NCBI RefSeq assembly: GCF_001613505.1
Contig: NZ_BDCM01000003.1
Span: 186,001-250,000 of the forward strand
Reading direction: 5' to 3'
Length of the DNA: 64,000 nucleotides
Source of the DNA: Nocardia mikamii NBRC 108933
GTDB taxonomy: Bacteria; Actinomycetota; Actinomycetes; Mycobacteriales; Mycobacteriaceae
In this document: positions 20,332 to 30,774 of the stretch, one piece after another
How positions within the stretch are numbered: the stretch's first letter is position 1
How the letters are laid out: the number at the start of each line of letters is the position of its first letter
Notes under the pieces: model-generated
Database searches by the model: none
What the model was told of the DNA's origin: nothing
The model's input: only the letters and a program-made list of their open reading frames with translations
Translations under genes and position numbers: made by a program

Positions 20332-20769
20332 TCAGTGATCGAGTTCGCGGGCCACCCCGCGCACCACTTCGGCGATCCGCTGCGCGGTCTTGCGATCGGG
20401 GTACTTGCCCTTGCGGAGCTCCGGCTGCACCGTCGCCTCCAGCAGGGTGATCATGTCCTCGATCATGCCGTGCAGGTCGTCGGGCGCCTTGCGCGGATGG
20501 GCCGGAGCTTCCTTGCGGACGCGGTCGTTGCGACCCTGCGCGTTGCGTACCGAGGGCAGCGGGTCCAGCAGCTTCAGGCTCAGCGCCTGCGGGCCGCGGC
20601 GACCGGCGGCCATCCCGAACTCCACGCGCTGGCCGGGCTTGAGCGCGTCGACACCCTTGGGCAAGGCGGACGACCGAACGTAGACGTCCTCGCCCTCATC
20701 CTGGGAAAGGAAGCCGAAGCCCTTGTCGACGTCGTACCACTTCACCTTGCCGGTCGGCACTGCGCTCAC
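20332..20769 (-). CDS. cspB: Cold-shock domain protein CspB
   Basis: The 145-residue protein has an N-terminal cold-shock domain ([25 protein letters not shown], with RNP1 and RNP2) and the C-terminal extension [30 protein letters not shown] typical of the long mycobacterial CspB (Rv0871). It binds single-stranded nucleic acid. GTG 20769 begins VSAVPTGKV; the next GTG (VPTGKV) is an alternative and would match Rv0871 more closely. It is convergent with DUF2771. Confidence 0.92.
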   Translation of the reverse strand: MSAVPTGKVKWYDVDKGFGFLSQDEGEDVYVRSSALPKGVDALKPGQRVEFGMAAGRRGPQALSLKLLDPLPSVRNAQGRNDRVRKEAPAHPRKAPDDLHGMIEDMITLLEATVQPELRKGKYPDRKTAQRIAEVVRGVARELDH

Positions 20770-20955
20770 CCGTTCGTCATCGTTGTCCGGTACGTCCGAA
20801 TCCGGCGGGACGGCGAACGACCCCGGACACGGACGTAGGTCCCGGCAGAACGCCGGAACCTATCTCTGTGCGAAAAGAACGCGCCCCACACAGCTGATGC
20901 AGGACGCGATTGGTTCGAGTCTACCCCGGTGGGGATAGGGCAAGCACATCCGTTT

Positions 20956-20967
20956 TACGGTGCACCC
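20956..20967 (+). promoter_or_regulatory. Leaderless -10 of the gene at 20968
   Basis: TACGGT at 20956-20961 followed by six bases and ATG 20968. Confidence 0.5.
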
Positions 20968-21201
20968 ATGCCGGACTCCTCCTCGCCCCGCTCGCCCCGG
21001 GGCTCCAGCGACGTGCTGTTGCGGGTGGCCGTGGGCCTGTTCGCGGTCGGCGTGCTCGCGATCGTCGCCATTTTCCTCACGCCGATCCTGACCGACGGGG
21101 ATCCGCCGCTGTGGCTGTATCTGGTGGCGATGGCGGCGACTCCGCTCGGCCTGCTGCTCGCGATCGCGTTCGCGCTCTGGTCGGGCCGGCGCGCTCGCTG
21201 A
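20968..21201 (+). CDS. Small two-helix membrane protein (Rv0870c-like)
   Basis: The 77-residue protein has a Ser/Pro-rich N-terminus (MPDSSSPRSPRGSS), then two membrane helices (VLLRVAVGLFAVGVLAIVAIF; LWLYLVAMAATPLGLLLAIAF) and a basic end (GRRAR). ATG 20968 is supported by the leaderless -10. Its position between cspB and rpfA matches Rv0870c. Function unknown. Confidence 0.78.
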   Translation: MPDSSSPRSPRGSSDVLLRVAVGLFAVGVLAIVAIFLTPILTDGDPPLWLYLVAMAATPLGLLLAIAFALWSGRRAR

Positions 21202-21232
21202 GCGTTTCCCCAACACGCCGGGCGATTACACA

Positions 21233-21248
21233 TGTGATCTTCGTCACA
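21233..21248. promoter_or_regulatory. CRP/GlxR-type binding site upstream of rpfA
   Basis: TGTGATCTTCGTCACA matches the CRP family consensus TGTGAnnTnnGTCACA at every specified base. M. tuberculosis CRP (Rv3676) is known to control rpfA, so a cAMP-responsive regulator acting on this rpfA is likely. No promoter hexamers were placed with confidence between here and the riboswitch. Confidence 0.75.
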
Positions 21249-21486
21249 TAACGACGCGATAACGCCACGGTCACGACCCGCACTCGAAGGTGACACGCCG
21301 CACTCACCTGCACAGACGCGGATTCGGAAGGTCTTGCGGCACAGTACGACCGGCCATACACGCCGGTTACCAAATAGTGATTTTTCAGCCGGATCGTCGT
21401 ACCGTCTATCGCAGCCGGGACATCCCGGCACCACCGGCCCGCCGCACCGAGCCTCGCCCCGCGGGTACGGACCCCGACGGAACCAG

Positions 21487-22326
<840 letters not shown>

Positions 22327-22351
22327 ACCACTCACATCGTTTCCCCCTGCA

Positions 22352-22386
22352 AGAGAAGCCCGCATCTCGCGATGCGGGCCTTCTCT
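22352..22386 (+). terminator. rpfA terminator
   Basis: AGAGAAGCCCGCATC pairs with GATGCGGGCCTTCTCT around a 4-base loop, with a single bulge, 26 bases past the rpfA stop. Confidence 0.78.
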
Positions 22387-22432
22387 GCGTAACGAGGCGG
22401 CGAACTCCGCGCGCCCGAGGAGACCTCGGATA

Positions 22433-22474
22433 CGAAGAAGGCCCGCACTCCTACCGGAACGCGGGCCTTCTTCG
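22433..22474 (-). terminator. Terminator of the small gene at 22483
   Basis: CGAAGAAGGCCCGC and GCGGGCCTTCTTCG are perfect 14-bp inverted repeats around a 14-base loop, 9 bases past the stop of the minus-strand gene. It could also back up rpfA termination. Confidence 0.7.
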
Positions 22475-22482
22475 TGTTCGCG

Positions 22483-22668
22483 TCAGCGGTTGACCACCGT
22501 GTGCGGATGCACGTAGGGCAGGGTGTCAGCCGGCACCGGGAACTCGGTGTCCTCGCCGTAGGGCGACAGTCCACCGGAACGGGTCGACGACAATTCGGTG
22601 ACCGCGTGGTCACCGTGGTCCACCTGGGGCCAGCCGTTGTCGACGTAGGGTTTCTTCGATTTGTTCAC
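22483..22668 (-). CDS. Small conserved hypothetical protein (Rv0863-like position)
   Basis: The 61-residue product begins [23 protein letters not shown] and ends [10 protein letters not shown]. It has no membrane segment; it is hydrophilic, with many His, Pro and Asp. GTG 22668 is preferred over GTG 22671 because GAGG sits five bases upstream. It is divergent from the XPB-partner gene and has its own terminator. Function unknown. Confidence 0.6.
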   Translation of the reverse strand: MNKSKKPYVDNGWPQVDHGDHAVTELSSTRSGGLSPYGEDTEFPVPADTLPYVHPHTVVNR

Positions 22669-22699
22669 CACGGCCTCATTCTGGCATGTTCGCTCGCCG

Positions 22700-22712
22700 T
22701 AGTCTGGATTGG
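22700..22712 (+). promoter_or_regulatory. Leaderless -10 of the gene at 22713
   Basis: TAGTCT at 22700-22705 followed by seven bases and ATG 22713. Confidence 0.5.
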
Positions 22713-25067
22713 ATGACCACGACCGATGCCCGAGCCTCCGACGACGGCGCCGGGACGCATTCCGGGGCCGACGCCGGACCCGCCGAGCTCGGCACACTCA
22801 CCGACTGGCTGAGCTCCCGCGACGACGACGATCTCGTCCGGCTGCTGGGTTTGCGCCCCGATCTCGCCGTGCCGTTGCCCGGTTCGATGACCGTATTGGC
22901 CGCCCGCGCGGAACAGCGGGCGTCGGTACTGCGCGCCGCCGACGATCTGAACACACTCGAGTTCGCCGTGATCGAAACCCTCGCCGCGCACAACGCATTC
23001 GGCGGCGGCCGCCAGGAGCGACCGCTGCCTCGCGGGCGCCTGCACGAACTGCTCGCCGATCGGGTCCCCGCCGCGGCCGTCGACACCGCGCTCGCGCGCC
23101 TGATCGAGCGCGCGCTGGTGTGGGGCACCGACGATCTGTTCGTCGTCGCCGCCGCGCCCGAGGCACTGCCGTGGCAGATGGGCGCCACCACGGAACTCCC
23201 CGACGCACTGACCGAACCCGAGATCGAGGCGGCGCTGCGCGAGATCGGCGGCGCGGAACGCGCTCTGCTCGACAAGCTGGCGGCCACCGGCCCCCGCGGC
23301 CGCACCCGCGACGCCGCGCCCGGCACCGATCCGGAGCGGCCCATCCCACGGCTGCTGGCCCGCCGGCTCCTGATCTGGATCGACGACGAGACGGTCGAGC
23401 TCCCGTCGGCTGTCGGCCAGGTGCTGCGGCGCGAGCCGGTCACCGATCCCCATGTCCTCACACCGCCGCAGCCGCAGACCCGCGAGCACTCCGTCGCCGA
23501 TGTGAACGCCGCGGCCGCCGGTGAGGTCGGCGAGTTGCTGCGCCACGCCGGCGACATCCTCGAGGTTCTCTCCCAGTTGCCGGCGCCGGTGCTGCGGGCG
23601 GGCGGCCTGGGTGTGCGGGAACTGCGGCGCATCGCCAAACAGACCGGACTCGACGAGACCCGGGTAGGGCTGCTCGTGGAGGTGCTGGCGGCAGCCCGGC
23701 TGCTGGACAAGGGAATTCCCGAGCCCGCACCGGACAACGACGCCGGAGAGGACTACTGGGCGCCCACCATCGCCTCGGACGGCTGGCTGGAGGGCCCCGC
23801 GGCGCGCCGATGGGCGGTGCTCGCGCATGCCTGGCTGGAGTTGGACCGATTCCCCTGGATGATCGGCCTGCGCGATGTGAACGACAAACCGCTGGCCGCC
23901 CTCTCGGCCGAGCTGCGCACGGCACACGCGGTCCCCGATCGGCGCGCGATTCTGTCGGTGACCGCGGAGTTCCCGCCGGGTACGGCGATCACGGCCGCCG
24001 ATGTGGCGCGCGTGCTCAGTTGGCGAATGCCGCGGCGGCGCAGACATTTCCGCATCGAGGCGGTCGAGCGCACGCTGTCGGAGGCGGCGGCGCTGGGCAT
24101 CGTCGGCCGCGGCGCGCTGACCTCCGCGGGCCGGGCGCTGCTGCACGGTACCGTCGCCGACGCCGAGGCCGAAATGGACGCGGCGCTGCCCGAGCCGGTC
24201 GATCACGTGCTCGTCCAAGCCGATCTGACCGTGGTCGCCCCGGGACCGCTCGTGCCGGACCTGCGGGAGCGCATCGCCCTGGTCGCCGATATCGAATCCG
24301 CGGGCGCGGCCACCGTCTACCGCATCGGCGAAGGATCGGTGCGGCGCGCGCTCGACGCCGGCATGACCGCCGCCGAACTGCATCAGCTGTTCACCGCCCA
24401 TTCGCGGACTCCGGTCCCGCAATCGCTGACGTACCTGATCGACGATGTGGCACGCCGGCACGGACGCTTGCGTGCCGGGATGGCGCAATCGTTCGTGCGC
24501 AGTGACGATCCGGCGCTGCTGGCCGAGGTGCTGGCCGCACCCGTGGCAGCAGAGCTGGCGCTGCGGGCCGTCGCACCGACGGTGGCGATCTCGCAGGCGC
24601 CGCTGGGCGAGGTGCTGGAGCGGCTGCGCGCGGCGGGTTTCAGCCCGGCCGGCGAGGATTCGTCGGGGGCGCTCGTGGATCTGCGCCCGCGCGGGGCGCG
24701 GCTGTCCACCCGTCCGAACGAACGCCACGCCTGGCGGCCCACTCCGCCCAGTGCCGAACAGTTGCGGCTGCTGGTGGGCGAACTACGCGCCGGGGAGAAG
24801 GCCGCCCGCAGCCGGTCCGGCCAGCGCGTACGCAGCGACGGCACCCGCACGAGTACCGCGGCCGCGCTGGCGCTGCTGCAACTGGCGGTGCGGGTGCGCC
24901 GCCCGGTGCACATCGGTTATGTCGACGCCCAGGGCGTGGCCACCCAGCGCATCGTGGAACCGGTGCGGGTGGCCGGCGGTCAGCTGGATGCGACCGATCC
25001 GGACACCGGCGCGATCCGGCACTTCACCTTGCACCGGATCGCGTCGGTGGCGCTGGTCGAGTCGTGA
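22713..25067 (+). CDS. Helicase-associated XPB/Ssl2-like protein (Rv0862c-like)
   Basis: The 784-residue protein has an N-terminal segment ([26 protein letters not shown]) followed by winged-helix-like repeats and a helicase XPB/Ssl2 N-terminal-like domain (Helicase_C_3) around [22 protein letters not shown]. The C-terminus ([13 protein letters not shown] ... [10 protein letters not shown] ... [12 protein letters not shown]) is a WYL-type domain. It probably partners the XPB helicase encoded at 28972-30630 in DNA repair or remodelling, as Rv0862c and Rv0861c are near each other in M. tuberculosis. ATG 22713 is fixed by the leaderless -10. Confidence 0.85.
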   Translation: MTTTDARASDDGAGTHSGADAGPAELGTLTDWLSSRDDDDLVRLLGLRPDLAVPLPGSMTVLAARAEQRASVLRAADDLNTLEFAVIETLAAHNAFGGGRQERPLPRGRLHELLADRVPAAAVDTALARLIERALVWGTDDLFVVAAAPEALPWQMGATTELPDALTEPEIEAALREIGGAERALLDKLAATGPRGRTRDAAPGTDPERPIPRLLARRLLIWIDDETVELPSAVGQVLRREPVTDPHVLTPPQPQTREHSVADVNAAAAGEVGELLRHAGDILEVLSQLPAPVLRAGGLGVRELRRIAKQTGLDETRVGLLVEVLAAARLLDKGIPEPAPDNDAGEDYWAPTIASDGWLEGPAARRWAVLAHAWLELDRFPWMIGLRDVNDKPLAALSAELRTAHAVPDRRAILSVTAEFPPGTAITAADVARVLSWRMPRRRRHFRIEAVERTLSEAAALGIVGRGALTSAGRALLHGTVADAEAEMDAALPEPVDHVLVQADLTVVAPGPLVPDLRERIALVADIESAGAATVYRIGEGSVRRALDAGMTAAELHQLFTAHSRTPVPQSLTYLIDDVARRHGRLRAGMAQSFVRSDDPALLAEVLAAPVAAELALRAVAPTVAISQAPLGEVLERLRAAGFSPAGEDSSGALVDLRPRGARLSTRPNERHAWRPTPPSAEQLRLLVGELRAGEKAARSRSGQRVRSDGTRTSTAAALALLQLAVRVRRPVHIGYVDAQGVATQRIVEPVRVAGGQLDATDPDTGAIRHFTLHRIASVALVES

Positions 25068-25106
25068 CCCGCGGCTGAAAGCGGGCCCGAACTCCGACAG
25101 CGGGGG

Positions 25107-25625
25107 TCAACTCTTGGGGTTGGCCAGACAGAACGTGGTCTTCGGCTCCGAGAGCGTCAGGAAGGTCGAATTCGCGTCGCACAGGAATTCGTCGTTCTGA
25201 CCGTCGACCCGCTTCACGACCTTGACCGTCGCCTCCGCCGAGTCGCACTCGGCGTAGGAGTATCCGGTCGTCTTGTCCTCGTGATAGCAGCTGCCCTGTT
25301 TGAGATTGGGCGCCAGGCACAGGAACGCGGTGGTACCGCCGTTGAAGGTCTCCTCGTACGAGGAGTATTCGGTCCCGCAGTCCTGCTTCTTGTCGGAGGT
25401 CGATTTCACCGTGTAGACGGCCTTGGCCGAGGAGCAGTCCACCGGCTCGGTCTCGGAATCTGCGGGCGATCCCTCCAGCACATTGATGCAGTCACCGACC
25501 TTCGCGCGGGCGGTATCGGATTTTGCCGCATCGGAAAACATCGAACAGCCGGTCACAGTCAGGGCGGCGACCGCCATGAGCGCCAGCACGAGACCCTTGA
25601 CCGGTCTCGGTCCTGCGAACTTCAC
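25107..25625 (-). CDS. Cys-rich lipoprotein (LppU-like)
   Basis: The 172-residue product has a signal peptide ending in the lipobox VTGC (Cys27). The extracytoplasmic domain contains about seven further cysteines (GDCINV, PVDCSS, QDCGTEY, FLCLAP, GSCYHED, AECDSA, FLCDANS, TFCLANP) that are probably disulfide-paired. The GDCINVL opening resembles LppU-type and septum-associated actinobacterial domains. GTG 25625 starts the basic n-region MKFAGPRPVKG. Function unknown. Confidence 0.78.
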   Translation of the reverse strand: MKFAGPRPVKGLVLALMAVAALTVTGCSMFSDAAKSDTARAKVGDCINVLEGSPADSETEPVDCSSAKAVYTVKSTSDKKQDCGTEYSSYEETFNGGTTAFLCLAPNLKQGSCYHEDKTTGYSYAECDSAEATVKVVKRVDGQNDEFLCDANSTFLTLSEPKTTFCLANPKS

Positions 25626-25681
25626 CTACGAAAACCTTTCTCGCCGAGCCGCTCACCTATGGCGAACGTGGTGGGGAGGAT

Positions 25682-25705
25682 ACCCGCCCGCCCTGCCGGG
25701 CGGGT
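25682..25705 (-). terminator. GC hairpin after the small ORF at 25712
   Basis: ACCCGCCCG and CGGGCGGGT form a perfect 9-bp stem around a 6-base loop between the mini-gene stop and the lipoprotein start. No U-run follows, so termination is uncertain. Confidence 0.4.
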
Positions 25706-25711
25706 CCTGCC

Positions 25712-25810
25712 TCACATGTGCAGCGAGTGCAGGCCGTACAGACCCATCAGCGAATAGTCCACGATGCTGGGCAGCAGGTGGTTGAGTAGCAGGAGCCCGA
25801 AATAATTCAC
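25712..25810 (-). CDS. Hydrophobic 32-residue peptide
   Basis: GTG 25810 opens VNYFGLLLLNHLLPSIVDYS and the ORF ends LYGLHSLHM before TGA. GAAAGG lies 11 bases upstream. The peptide is a single amphipathic or membrane helix of low complexity (Leu, Tyr, His). The surrounding DNA is less GC-rich than usual. GTG 25822 would add four residues. There is no recognisable family; it could be a membrane-active small protein, a leader peptide, or chance. The codon positions and the ribosome site make it worth listing. Confidence 0.35.
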   Translation of the reverse strand: MNYFGLLLLNHLLPSIVDYSLMGLYGLHSLHM

Positions 25811-25888
25811 GATCCGATACACCTTTCGACAATCCGCGAGTGCAGCCGCACACGCGTGATCTGTAGTCGATATCCTCGCCCGAATCGT

Positions 25889-25901
25889 TACGCTCTGCAG
25901 C
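25889..25901 (+). promoter_or_regulatory. Leaderless -10 of the gene at 25902
   Basis: TACGCT at 25889-25894 followed by seven bases and ATG 25902. Confidence 0.5.
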
Positions 25902-26690
25902 ATGAAGCTCGAGCAGAAAACCGCAGAGCTCTATGCCCTCGACCCCGGCGAATTCGTGGCCGCCCGTGACGAAGCGGCCCGCACCGCGCGCGCGAACGGC
26001 GATAAACAGCTGGCCACGGCGATATCGCGGCTGCGGCGCCCGACCGTCGCGGCGTGGGCGGTGAATCTGCTGGCGCACAAGGCAACCCAGGAATTGGGGG
26101 CACTGCTGGATCTCGGCGAGGCGTTGCGCGAAGCGCAACGGACACTGTCGGCCGATCGGATGCGCGCCCTGGCCGACCAACGCCGCAAGGCGGTGAACGC
26201 GTTGACGGACAAGGCCGCTCGCCTCGCCTCCGACGCCGGGAAGAATCTCACCGAACCGGTGTTGCGCGCGGTCGCGCAGACTCTCAATGCGGCACTGGCG
26301 GATCCGGAGGTCACCGACCAGGTCCGTGCCGGCGTGCTGGCCGCCGCGGTCGACTACGCCGGTTTCGGCCCGGCCGGGCCCGCCTTGGCTGCTGTCCCGG
26401 ACGAGGAGGCCGAGGAACCTGCCGACACCGGCGCCGATGCGGCTGCTGCCGCCCGGGAAGCTCTGGAAGACGCTCGCGCAGAACGAGATTCGACGGCTGC
26501 CGACCTCGAGCGGCAACGCTCCGACGTGGCCGCCCTGGACGAGCGGATCACCGCGCTGCGCGACGAACTCGCGCGGACCGAGGAATCCCGCCGATTCGCC
26601 GCCGCGGGGGTGGAATCCGCGGAAGCGGCGTTGCGACGAGCCGACGCGGACCTCGAGCAGGCGCGGCGACGCGTGGACGAGGTGCGCTGA
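25902..26690 (+). CDS. Coiled-coil hypothetical protein
   Basis: The 262-residue protein starts MKLEQKTAELYALDPGEFVAARDE, with a conserved block ISRLRRPTVAAWAVNLLAH near residue 45 seen in many actinobacterial hypothetical proteins. Residues about 185-260 form a strong coiled coil rich in Ala, Glu and Arg (ERDSTAADLERQRSDVAALDE). It is soluble. Function unknown. ATG 25902 is supported by the leaderless -10. It is convergent with the M1 peptidase gene. Confidence 0.78.
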   Translation: MKLEQKTAELYALDPGEFVAARDEAARTARANGDKQLATAISRLRRPTVAAWAVNLLAHKATQELGALLDLGEALREAQRTLSADRMRALADQRRKAVNALTDKAARLASDAGKNLTEPVLRAVAQTLNAALADPEVTDQVRAGVLAAAVDYAGFGPAGPALAAVPDEEAEEPADTGADAAAAAREALEDARAERDSTAADLERQRSDVAALDERITALRDELARTEESRRFAAAGVESAEAALRRADADLEQARRRVDEVR

Positions 26691-26721
26691 GAGCCGCGAA
26701 AACCCTTGCCGCCGAGAATGT

Positions 26722-28152
26722 TCAGCCGCGCAGCGAACCCGGGTACAGGTACTGGTCCGGCGGCGGCGCGGTGGTATCGAGCCAGGCGGTGAAGAATCCG
26801 CTCAGATCCGTCGCGGTCTTCGTTTGGATGAAGCTACGGAATTCCGGCATGGACGCGTTGCCGTAGGCATGTGACCGCACGAATTGCGCCACGGCGGGAA
26901 AGAACACGTCGTCACCGAGTTCGTGGCGCAGGGCGTGCAGAAACAGCGGGCCCCGTGAATACACCGTGGTGAATTCGTTTCCGGCCCCGGGGTTTTGCAG
27001 CGGAATCTCCCAGTACCCCGGATTGTCGAGGGTTTTGGCGATGGTGCGGCGATAGAGGGTGTCCACATCCTTGCCCTCTTTCCGCTCCGGCCACAGATAA
27101 TCGGCGGTATAGCTGGCGAAGCATTCGTTCAGGCAGATATCCGACCAGTTCCGCACCGACATCGAATCGCCCCACCACTGATGGGTGTTCTCGTGGACGA
27201 CGGTGTCGAGATCGGTCCACGGCGCGTAGATGGGCCGGGTCTGGGTCTCCAGCGAGAAGTGCAGATCGGTGTCGACGTAGATACCGCCGCCGCTCTCGAA
27301 CGGATAGGGGCCGTACAGGGATTCGAGGAAATCGAGCACCTCCGGCAGCCGCTGCTCGAGCGTCCTGCCCCTGTCCGCCCCCGGCGCGAAGGCGCTGATC
27401 AGCGGAGTGCCGTTCGCGCGGCGTTGTTCGAGGAAATCGAAGTGGTCGATCGCGACCGTGGTGAGATAGCCGATCGACGGATGGCTCGAACTCCACTGCA
27501 CCGTGCGCTTGTCCCCGGCGACGGTATCGCTGATCCGCAGGCCGTTCGACACCGCTTGCCATTCCTGCGGAATAGTCACCTGTAGATCGAAGGTCGCCTT
27601 GTCCACCGGGGTGTCGTTGAGCGGGTACCAGGTGGTCGCCGAATGCGGTTCACCGGCGGCGAAGGCGCCGCCGCTCGGCGAGATCGTCCAGCCGGAATCG
27701 GGATCGTCGGATTCGGTGCCCGCGTAGTCGACGGTCACCGTGAACGGCAGCCCGGGCAACACCGGCAGCGCCGGGGTGACGGTCAGTTCGTGTTCACCAC
27801 CGGTGGTGAAGCCCGCCGGCAGATTGTTCACCGACACCTTCGCGACCGCGGGTCCGGCGTAGTCGAGGTTGAACGCGCGCAGCGGCTGGGTCGCCACCGC
27901 GTCGATCCGCGCCTTGCCGGTGAGATGCCTGCTCGGTGGGTCGTAATCGATGGCGACGTCGTAGTGCTGCACGTCGTAGCCGCCGTTGCCGTCATCGGGA
28001 TAGTAGGGGTCGCCGAGGCCGGACGATCCGGTGAACGGATCGGCGGCGGGCTGGGCCTGCGCCGGCACCGGCTGCACCTGGGCCGGGAGCACCAGCGCCA
28101 CCCCGCACAACGCTCCCGCCGTGAGACACCGTGCCCAGGCATGCGACTTCAT
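26722..28152 (-). CDS. Secreted M1-family zinc metallopeptidase
   Basis: The 476-residue protein has a signal peptide (MKSHAWARCLTAGALCGVALV, cleavage near AQAQPA), an N-terminal beta domain (DVQHYDVAIDYDPPSRHLTGKA), and a gluzincin domain with HENTH at residues 320-324 followed by the third zinc ligand in NECFASY. The exopeptidase GAMEN motif is replaced by LETQTRP, as in other short bacterial members. TVYSRGPLFLHALR provides the catalytic Tyr region. It lacks the large C-terminal domain of aminopeptidase N. GGAGG precedes ATG 28152. Confidence 0.9.
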   Translation of the reverse strand: MKSHAWARCLTAGALCGVALVLPAQVQPVPAQAQPAADPFTGSSGLGDPYYPDDGNGGYDVQHYDVAIDYDPPSRHLTGKARIDAVATQPLRAFNLDYAGPAVAKVSVNNLPAGFTTGGEHELTVTPALPVLPGLPFTVTVDYAGTESDDPDSGWTISPSGGAFAAGEPHSATTWYPLNDTPVDKATFDLQVTIPQEWQAVSNGLRISDTVAGDKRTVQWSSSHPSIGYLTTVAIDHFDFLEQRRANGTPLISAFAPGADRGRTLEQRLPEVLDFLESLYGPYPFESGGGIYVDTDLHFSLETQTRPIYAPWTDLDTVVHENTHQWWGDSMSVRNWSDICLNECFASYTADYLWPERKEGKDVDTLYRRTIAKTLDNPGYWEIPLQNPGAGNEFTTVYSRGPLFLHALRHELGDDVFFPAVAQFVRSHAYGNASMPEFRSFIQTKTATDLSGFFTAWLDTTAPPPDQYLYPGSLRG

Positions 28153-28238
28153 CGACCCTCCACCCCTTTCGCGGCACGGCGTGCCGACCAACCGACGATG
28201 CTAGTCGGCCCCGCTGCACACCGGAGCCGCCACACGCG

Positions 28239-28904
28239 TCAACCGCGCAGTTCCTCGGGCAGCTGTTGCGGATCCAGCAGCAGCCGCCGGGAGTCGACCC
28301 GTCCCACCTTCTCGGCGAGGCCGAGATTGTCGGCCAGCAATTTCCACTCCACATCGCTGATCGCGGCGCGGGCGCGCTCGATCACGCCGATGTCGCGGGT
28401 GCCCCACGCGATGGGCATGGCGCTCACCGGCTGGCGCAGATCGCCGACCGAGCGCGGCGCCCGATCGGCTCGCACGGTCACCGCCGGTACCTGTTCCCCG
28501 GCGTCGGTCTCGTGCCCCGGCAGCGCGCGCACCACGCGGGTGATCAGCGCGTAGCGGGGCACGGCCCCGGGCTTGGCGAGGTTCACCAGCGCGAGCAGGG
28601 TGATCCCTTTCGGGTGCCGCCCCGAGACGACGGCCGGAACCAGCTCGCCCTCGGCGTACAACTTCTCGATGCGCGAGCGGTACGGCGTCCACAGCGCGAC
28701 GAACAGCGCGGTGATGGTCGCCAACGCGAAGGCCACCGCCAGCAGGAACGAGTACGGGTGATTCAGCCAGATCAGCCCAGCGGTGCCGAGACCGAGCACG
28801 ATGGCCGCGGTGAAGGCCAGTATCCGCAGCCGCCGGATATCGCGGACGACTTCGTTCACCGCCCGGGCATGTTCGCGGTCGACCGCGAATTCGAAGCGTC
28901 GCAC
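28239..28904 (-). CDS. DUF3239-type membrane protein
   Basis: The 221-residue protein has two adjacent membrane helices (ILAFTAAIVLGLGTAGLIWL; SFLLAVAFALATITALFVALW) at about residues 28-72 and a cytosolic C-terminal domain (GELVPAVVSGRHPKGITLLALVNLA). This looks like the actinobacterial DUF3239 family, whose role is unknown. GTG 28904 is preceded by AAGGA eight bases upstream. It lies between the XPB and M1 peptidase genes on the same strand, with gaps of about 70-90 bases. Confidence 0.7.
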   Translation of the reverse strand: MRRFEFAVDREHARAVNEVVRDIRRLRILAFTAAIVLGLGTAGLIWLNHPYSFLLAVAFALATITALFVALWTPYRSRIEKLYAEGELVPAVVSGRHPKGITLLALVNLAKPGAVPRYALITRVVRALPGHETDAGEQVPAVTVRADRAPRSVGDLRQPVSAMPIAWGTRDIGVIERARAAISDVEWKLLADNLGLAEKVGRVDSRRLLLDPQQLPEELRG

Positions 28905-28971
28905 GTCTCAAATCCTTACATCTGTCCGGCAGCGGTAACCCAGCGGCGCCACCACGGCCGACCGGCCGCGC

Positions 28972-30630
28972 CTACCCGATCGCCGGGCCCAGCAGGTCGT
29001 CCGCATCGGTGATGCGATAGGCATACCCCTGTTCGGCAAGGAAACGCTGGCGGTGGGCCGCGTATTCGGCATCCAGCGTGTCACGTGCCACCACCGAGTA
29101 GAAGTGCGCCTGACCGCCGTCGGATTTCGGGCGCAGCAACCGGCCCAGGCGCTGGGCCTCCTCCTGACGGGAACCGAAAGTGCCCGAAACCTGAACGGCC
29201 ACGGACGCTTCCGGCAGATCGATGGAGAAGTTCGCCACCTTGCTGACCACGAGAACCGGAATTTCGCCGTTGCGGAACGCGTCGAACAGCGCCTCGCGCT
29301 CCTTGGTCCGTGTCGAGCCCTGGATGACCGGAGCGTTGAGATGTTCGCCGAGTTCGTCGAGCTGGTCGAGATAGGCCCCGATCACCAGGCTGGGCGCATC
29401 GCGGTGCCGGGCCAGGATGGATTCGACGACGGGGAGCTTCGTGCGCGCGGTGGAGCAGAGCTTGTAGCGCTCCTCCGGTTCGGCGGTGGCGTAGGCCATG
29501 CGTTCGGCTTCGGTGAGCGTGACCCGCACCTCGATGCAGTCGGCCGGCGCGATCCAGCCCTGCGCCTCGATGTCCTTCCACGGCGCGTCGTAGCGTTTCG
29601 GGCCGATCAGCGAGAACACGTCACCCTCGCGGCCGTCCTCGCGCACCAGCGTCGCGGTGAGCCCGAGCCGGCGCCGGGACTGCAGATCCGCGGTCATCCG
29701 GAACACGGGGGCGGGCAGCAGGTGGACCTCGTCGTAGATGACCAGGCCCCAGTCGCGGCTGTCGAACAGTTCCAGGTGTTTGTATTCGCCCTTGGTCTTG
29801 CGGGTGATCACCTGATAGGTGGCGATGGTGACCGGGCGGATCTCCTTGCGCTCGCCGGAGTACTCCCCGATCTCGTCCTCGGTCAGCGAGGTGCGCGCGA
29901 GCAGTTCCCGCTTCCACTGCCTACCGGCCACGGTGTTGGTGACCAGGATCAGCGTCGTCGCCTGGGCCTTGGCCATCGCGGCGGCGCCGACCATCGTCTT
30001 GCCCGCGCCGCAGGGCAGCACCACCACACCGGAACCGCCGGCCCAGAACGAATCGGCGGCCAGCTCCTGATAGTCGCGCAGATGCCATTCGTGGGTGCCG
30101 AAGTCCAGATCGATGCGATGGGCCTCGCCGTCGACGTATCCGGCGAGGTCCTCGGCCGGCCACCCGACCTTCAGCAGCATCTGTTTGATCCGACCGCGCT
30201 CGGAGGGGTGCACGACGACCGTGTCGTCGTCGATGCGGGCGCCGAGCATCGGCTGAATCTTCTTGTGCCGCAACACCTCTTCCAGCACAGCACGATCCAG
30301 GCTGACCAGCACCAGCCCATGCGCGGGATGTTTGACCAGTTGCAATCGCCCGTAGCGGGCCATGGTCTCGACGACGTCGACCAGCAGCGGCTGCGGCACC
30401 GCGTAGCGCGAATAGTTGACCAGCGCGTCGACGACCTGTTCGGCGTCGTGCCCCGCCGCCCGCGCGTTCCACAGCGCCAGCGGTGTCACCCGGTAGGTGT
30501 GCACGTGCTCGGGTGCGCGTTCGAGTTCGGCGAACGGCGCGATCGCCTGCCGGGCCGCATCGGCCTGCTCGTGATCCACCTCGAGCAGCAGGGTTTTGTC
30601 GCTCTGCACGATGAGCGGTCCGTCCGTCAC
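28972..30630 (-). CDS. XPB/ERCC3-type DNA helicase
   Basis: The 552-residue superfamily 2 helicase corresponds to Rv0861c (Ercc3). An N-terminal damage-recognition-like domain (residues 1-130) precedes the two RecA-like domains. Walker A is PCGAGKT at 206-212; motif II is DEVH (LVIYDEVHLLPAP); motif III region is LGLTATLVREDGRE with the RED-like motif; motif VI is QEEAQRLGRLLRPK. It unwinds DNA 3' to 5' in repair. GGAGG sits four bases before GTG 30630. Its probable partner is encoded at 22713. Confidence 0.95.
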   Translation of the reverse strand: MTDGPLIVQSDKTLLLEVDHEQADAARQAIAPFAELERAPEHVHTYRVTPLALWNARAAGHDAEQVVDALVNYSRYAVPQPLLVDVVETMARYGRLQLVKHPAHGLVLVSLDRAVLEEVLRHKKIQPMLGARIDDDTVVVHPSERGRIKQMLLKVGWPAEDLAGYVDGEAHRIDLDFGTHEWHLRDYQELAADSFWAGGSGVVVLPCGAGKTMVGAAAMAKAQATTLILVTNTVAGRQWKRELLARTSLTEDEIGEYSGERKEIRPVTIATYQVITRKTKGEYKHLELFDSRDWGLVIYDEVHLLPAPVFRMTADLQSRRRLGLTATLVREDGREGDVFSLIGPKRYDAPWKDIEAQGWIAPADCIEVRVTLTEAERMAYATAEPEERYKLCSTARTKLPVVESILARHRDAPSLVIGAYLDQLDELGEHLNAPVIQGSTRTKEREALFDAFRNGEIPVLVVSKVANFSIDLPEASVAVQVSGTFGSRQEEAQRLGRLLRPKSDGGQAHFYSVVARDTLDAEYAAHRQRFLAEQGYAYRITDADDLLGPAIG

Positions 30631-30774
30631 GGCACCTCCTCCAGATTCTCGGGTCGGCCCCCTGCGCTCGGGGAATACGTCCCACATTGTTGCCGGACCC
30701 CCCGACAAACCTTCATCAACCCTACGCGAGCTGGGCAGATGTTCGCTGTGAGCGCACTCGCACCCGGAAGCGGC

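Noticed and set aside
22665-24728. 687-codon minus-strand ORF opposite the XPB-partner gene
   Set aside because: Shadow ORF without motifs or ribosome site; the plus strand has a leaderless -10 and a recognisable family.
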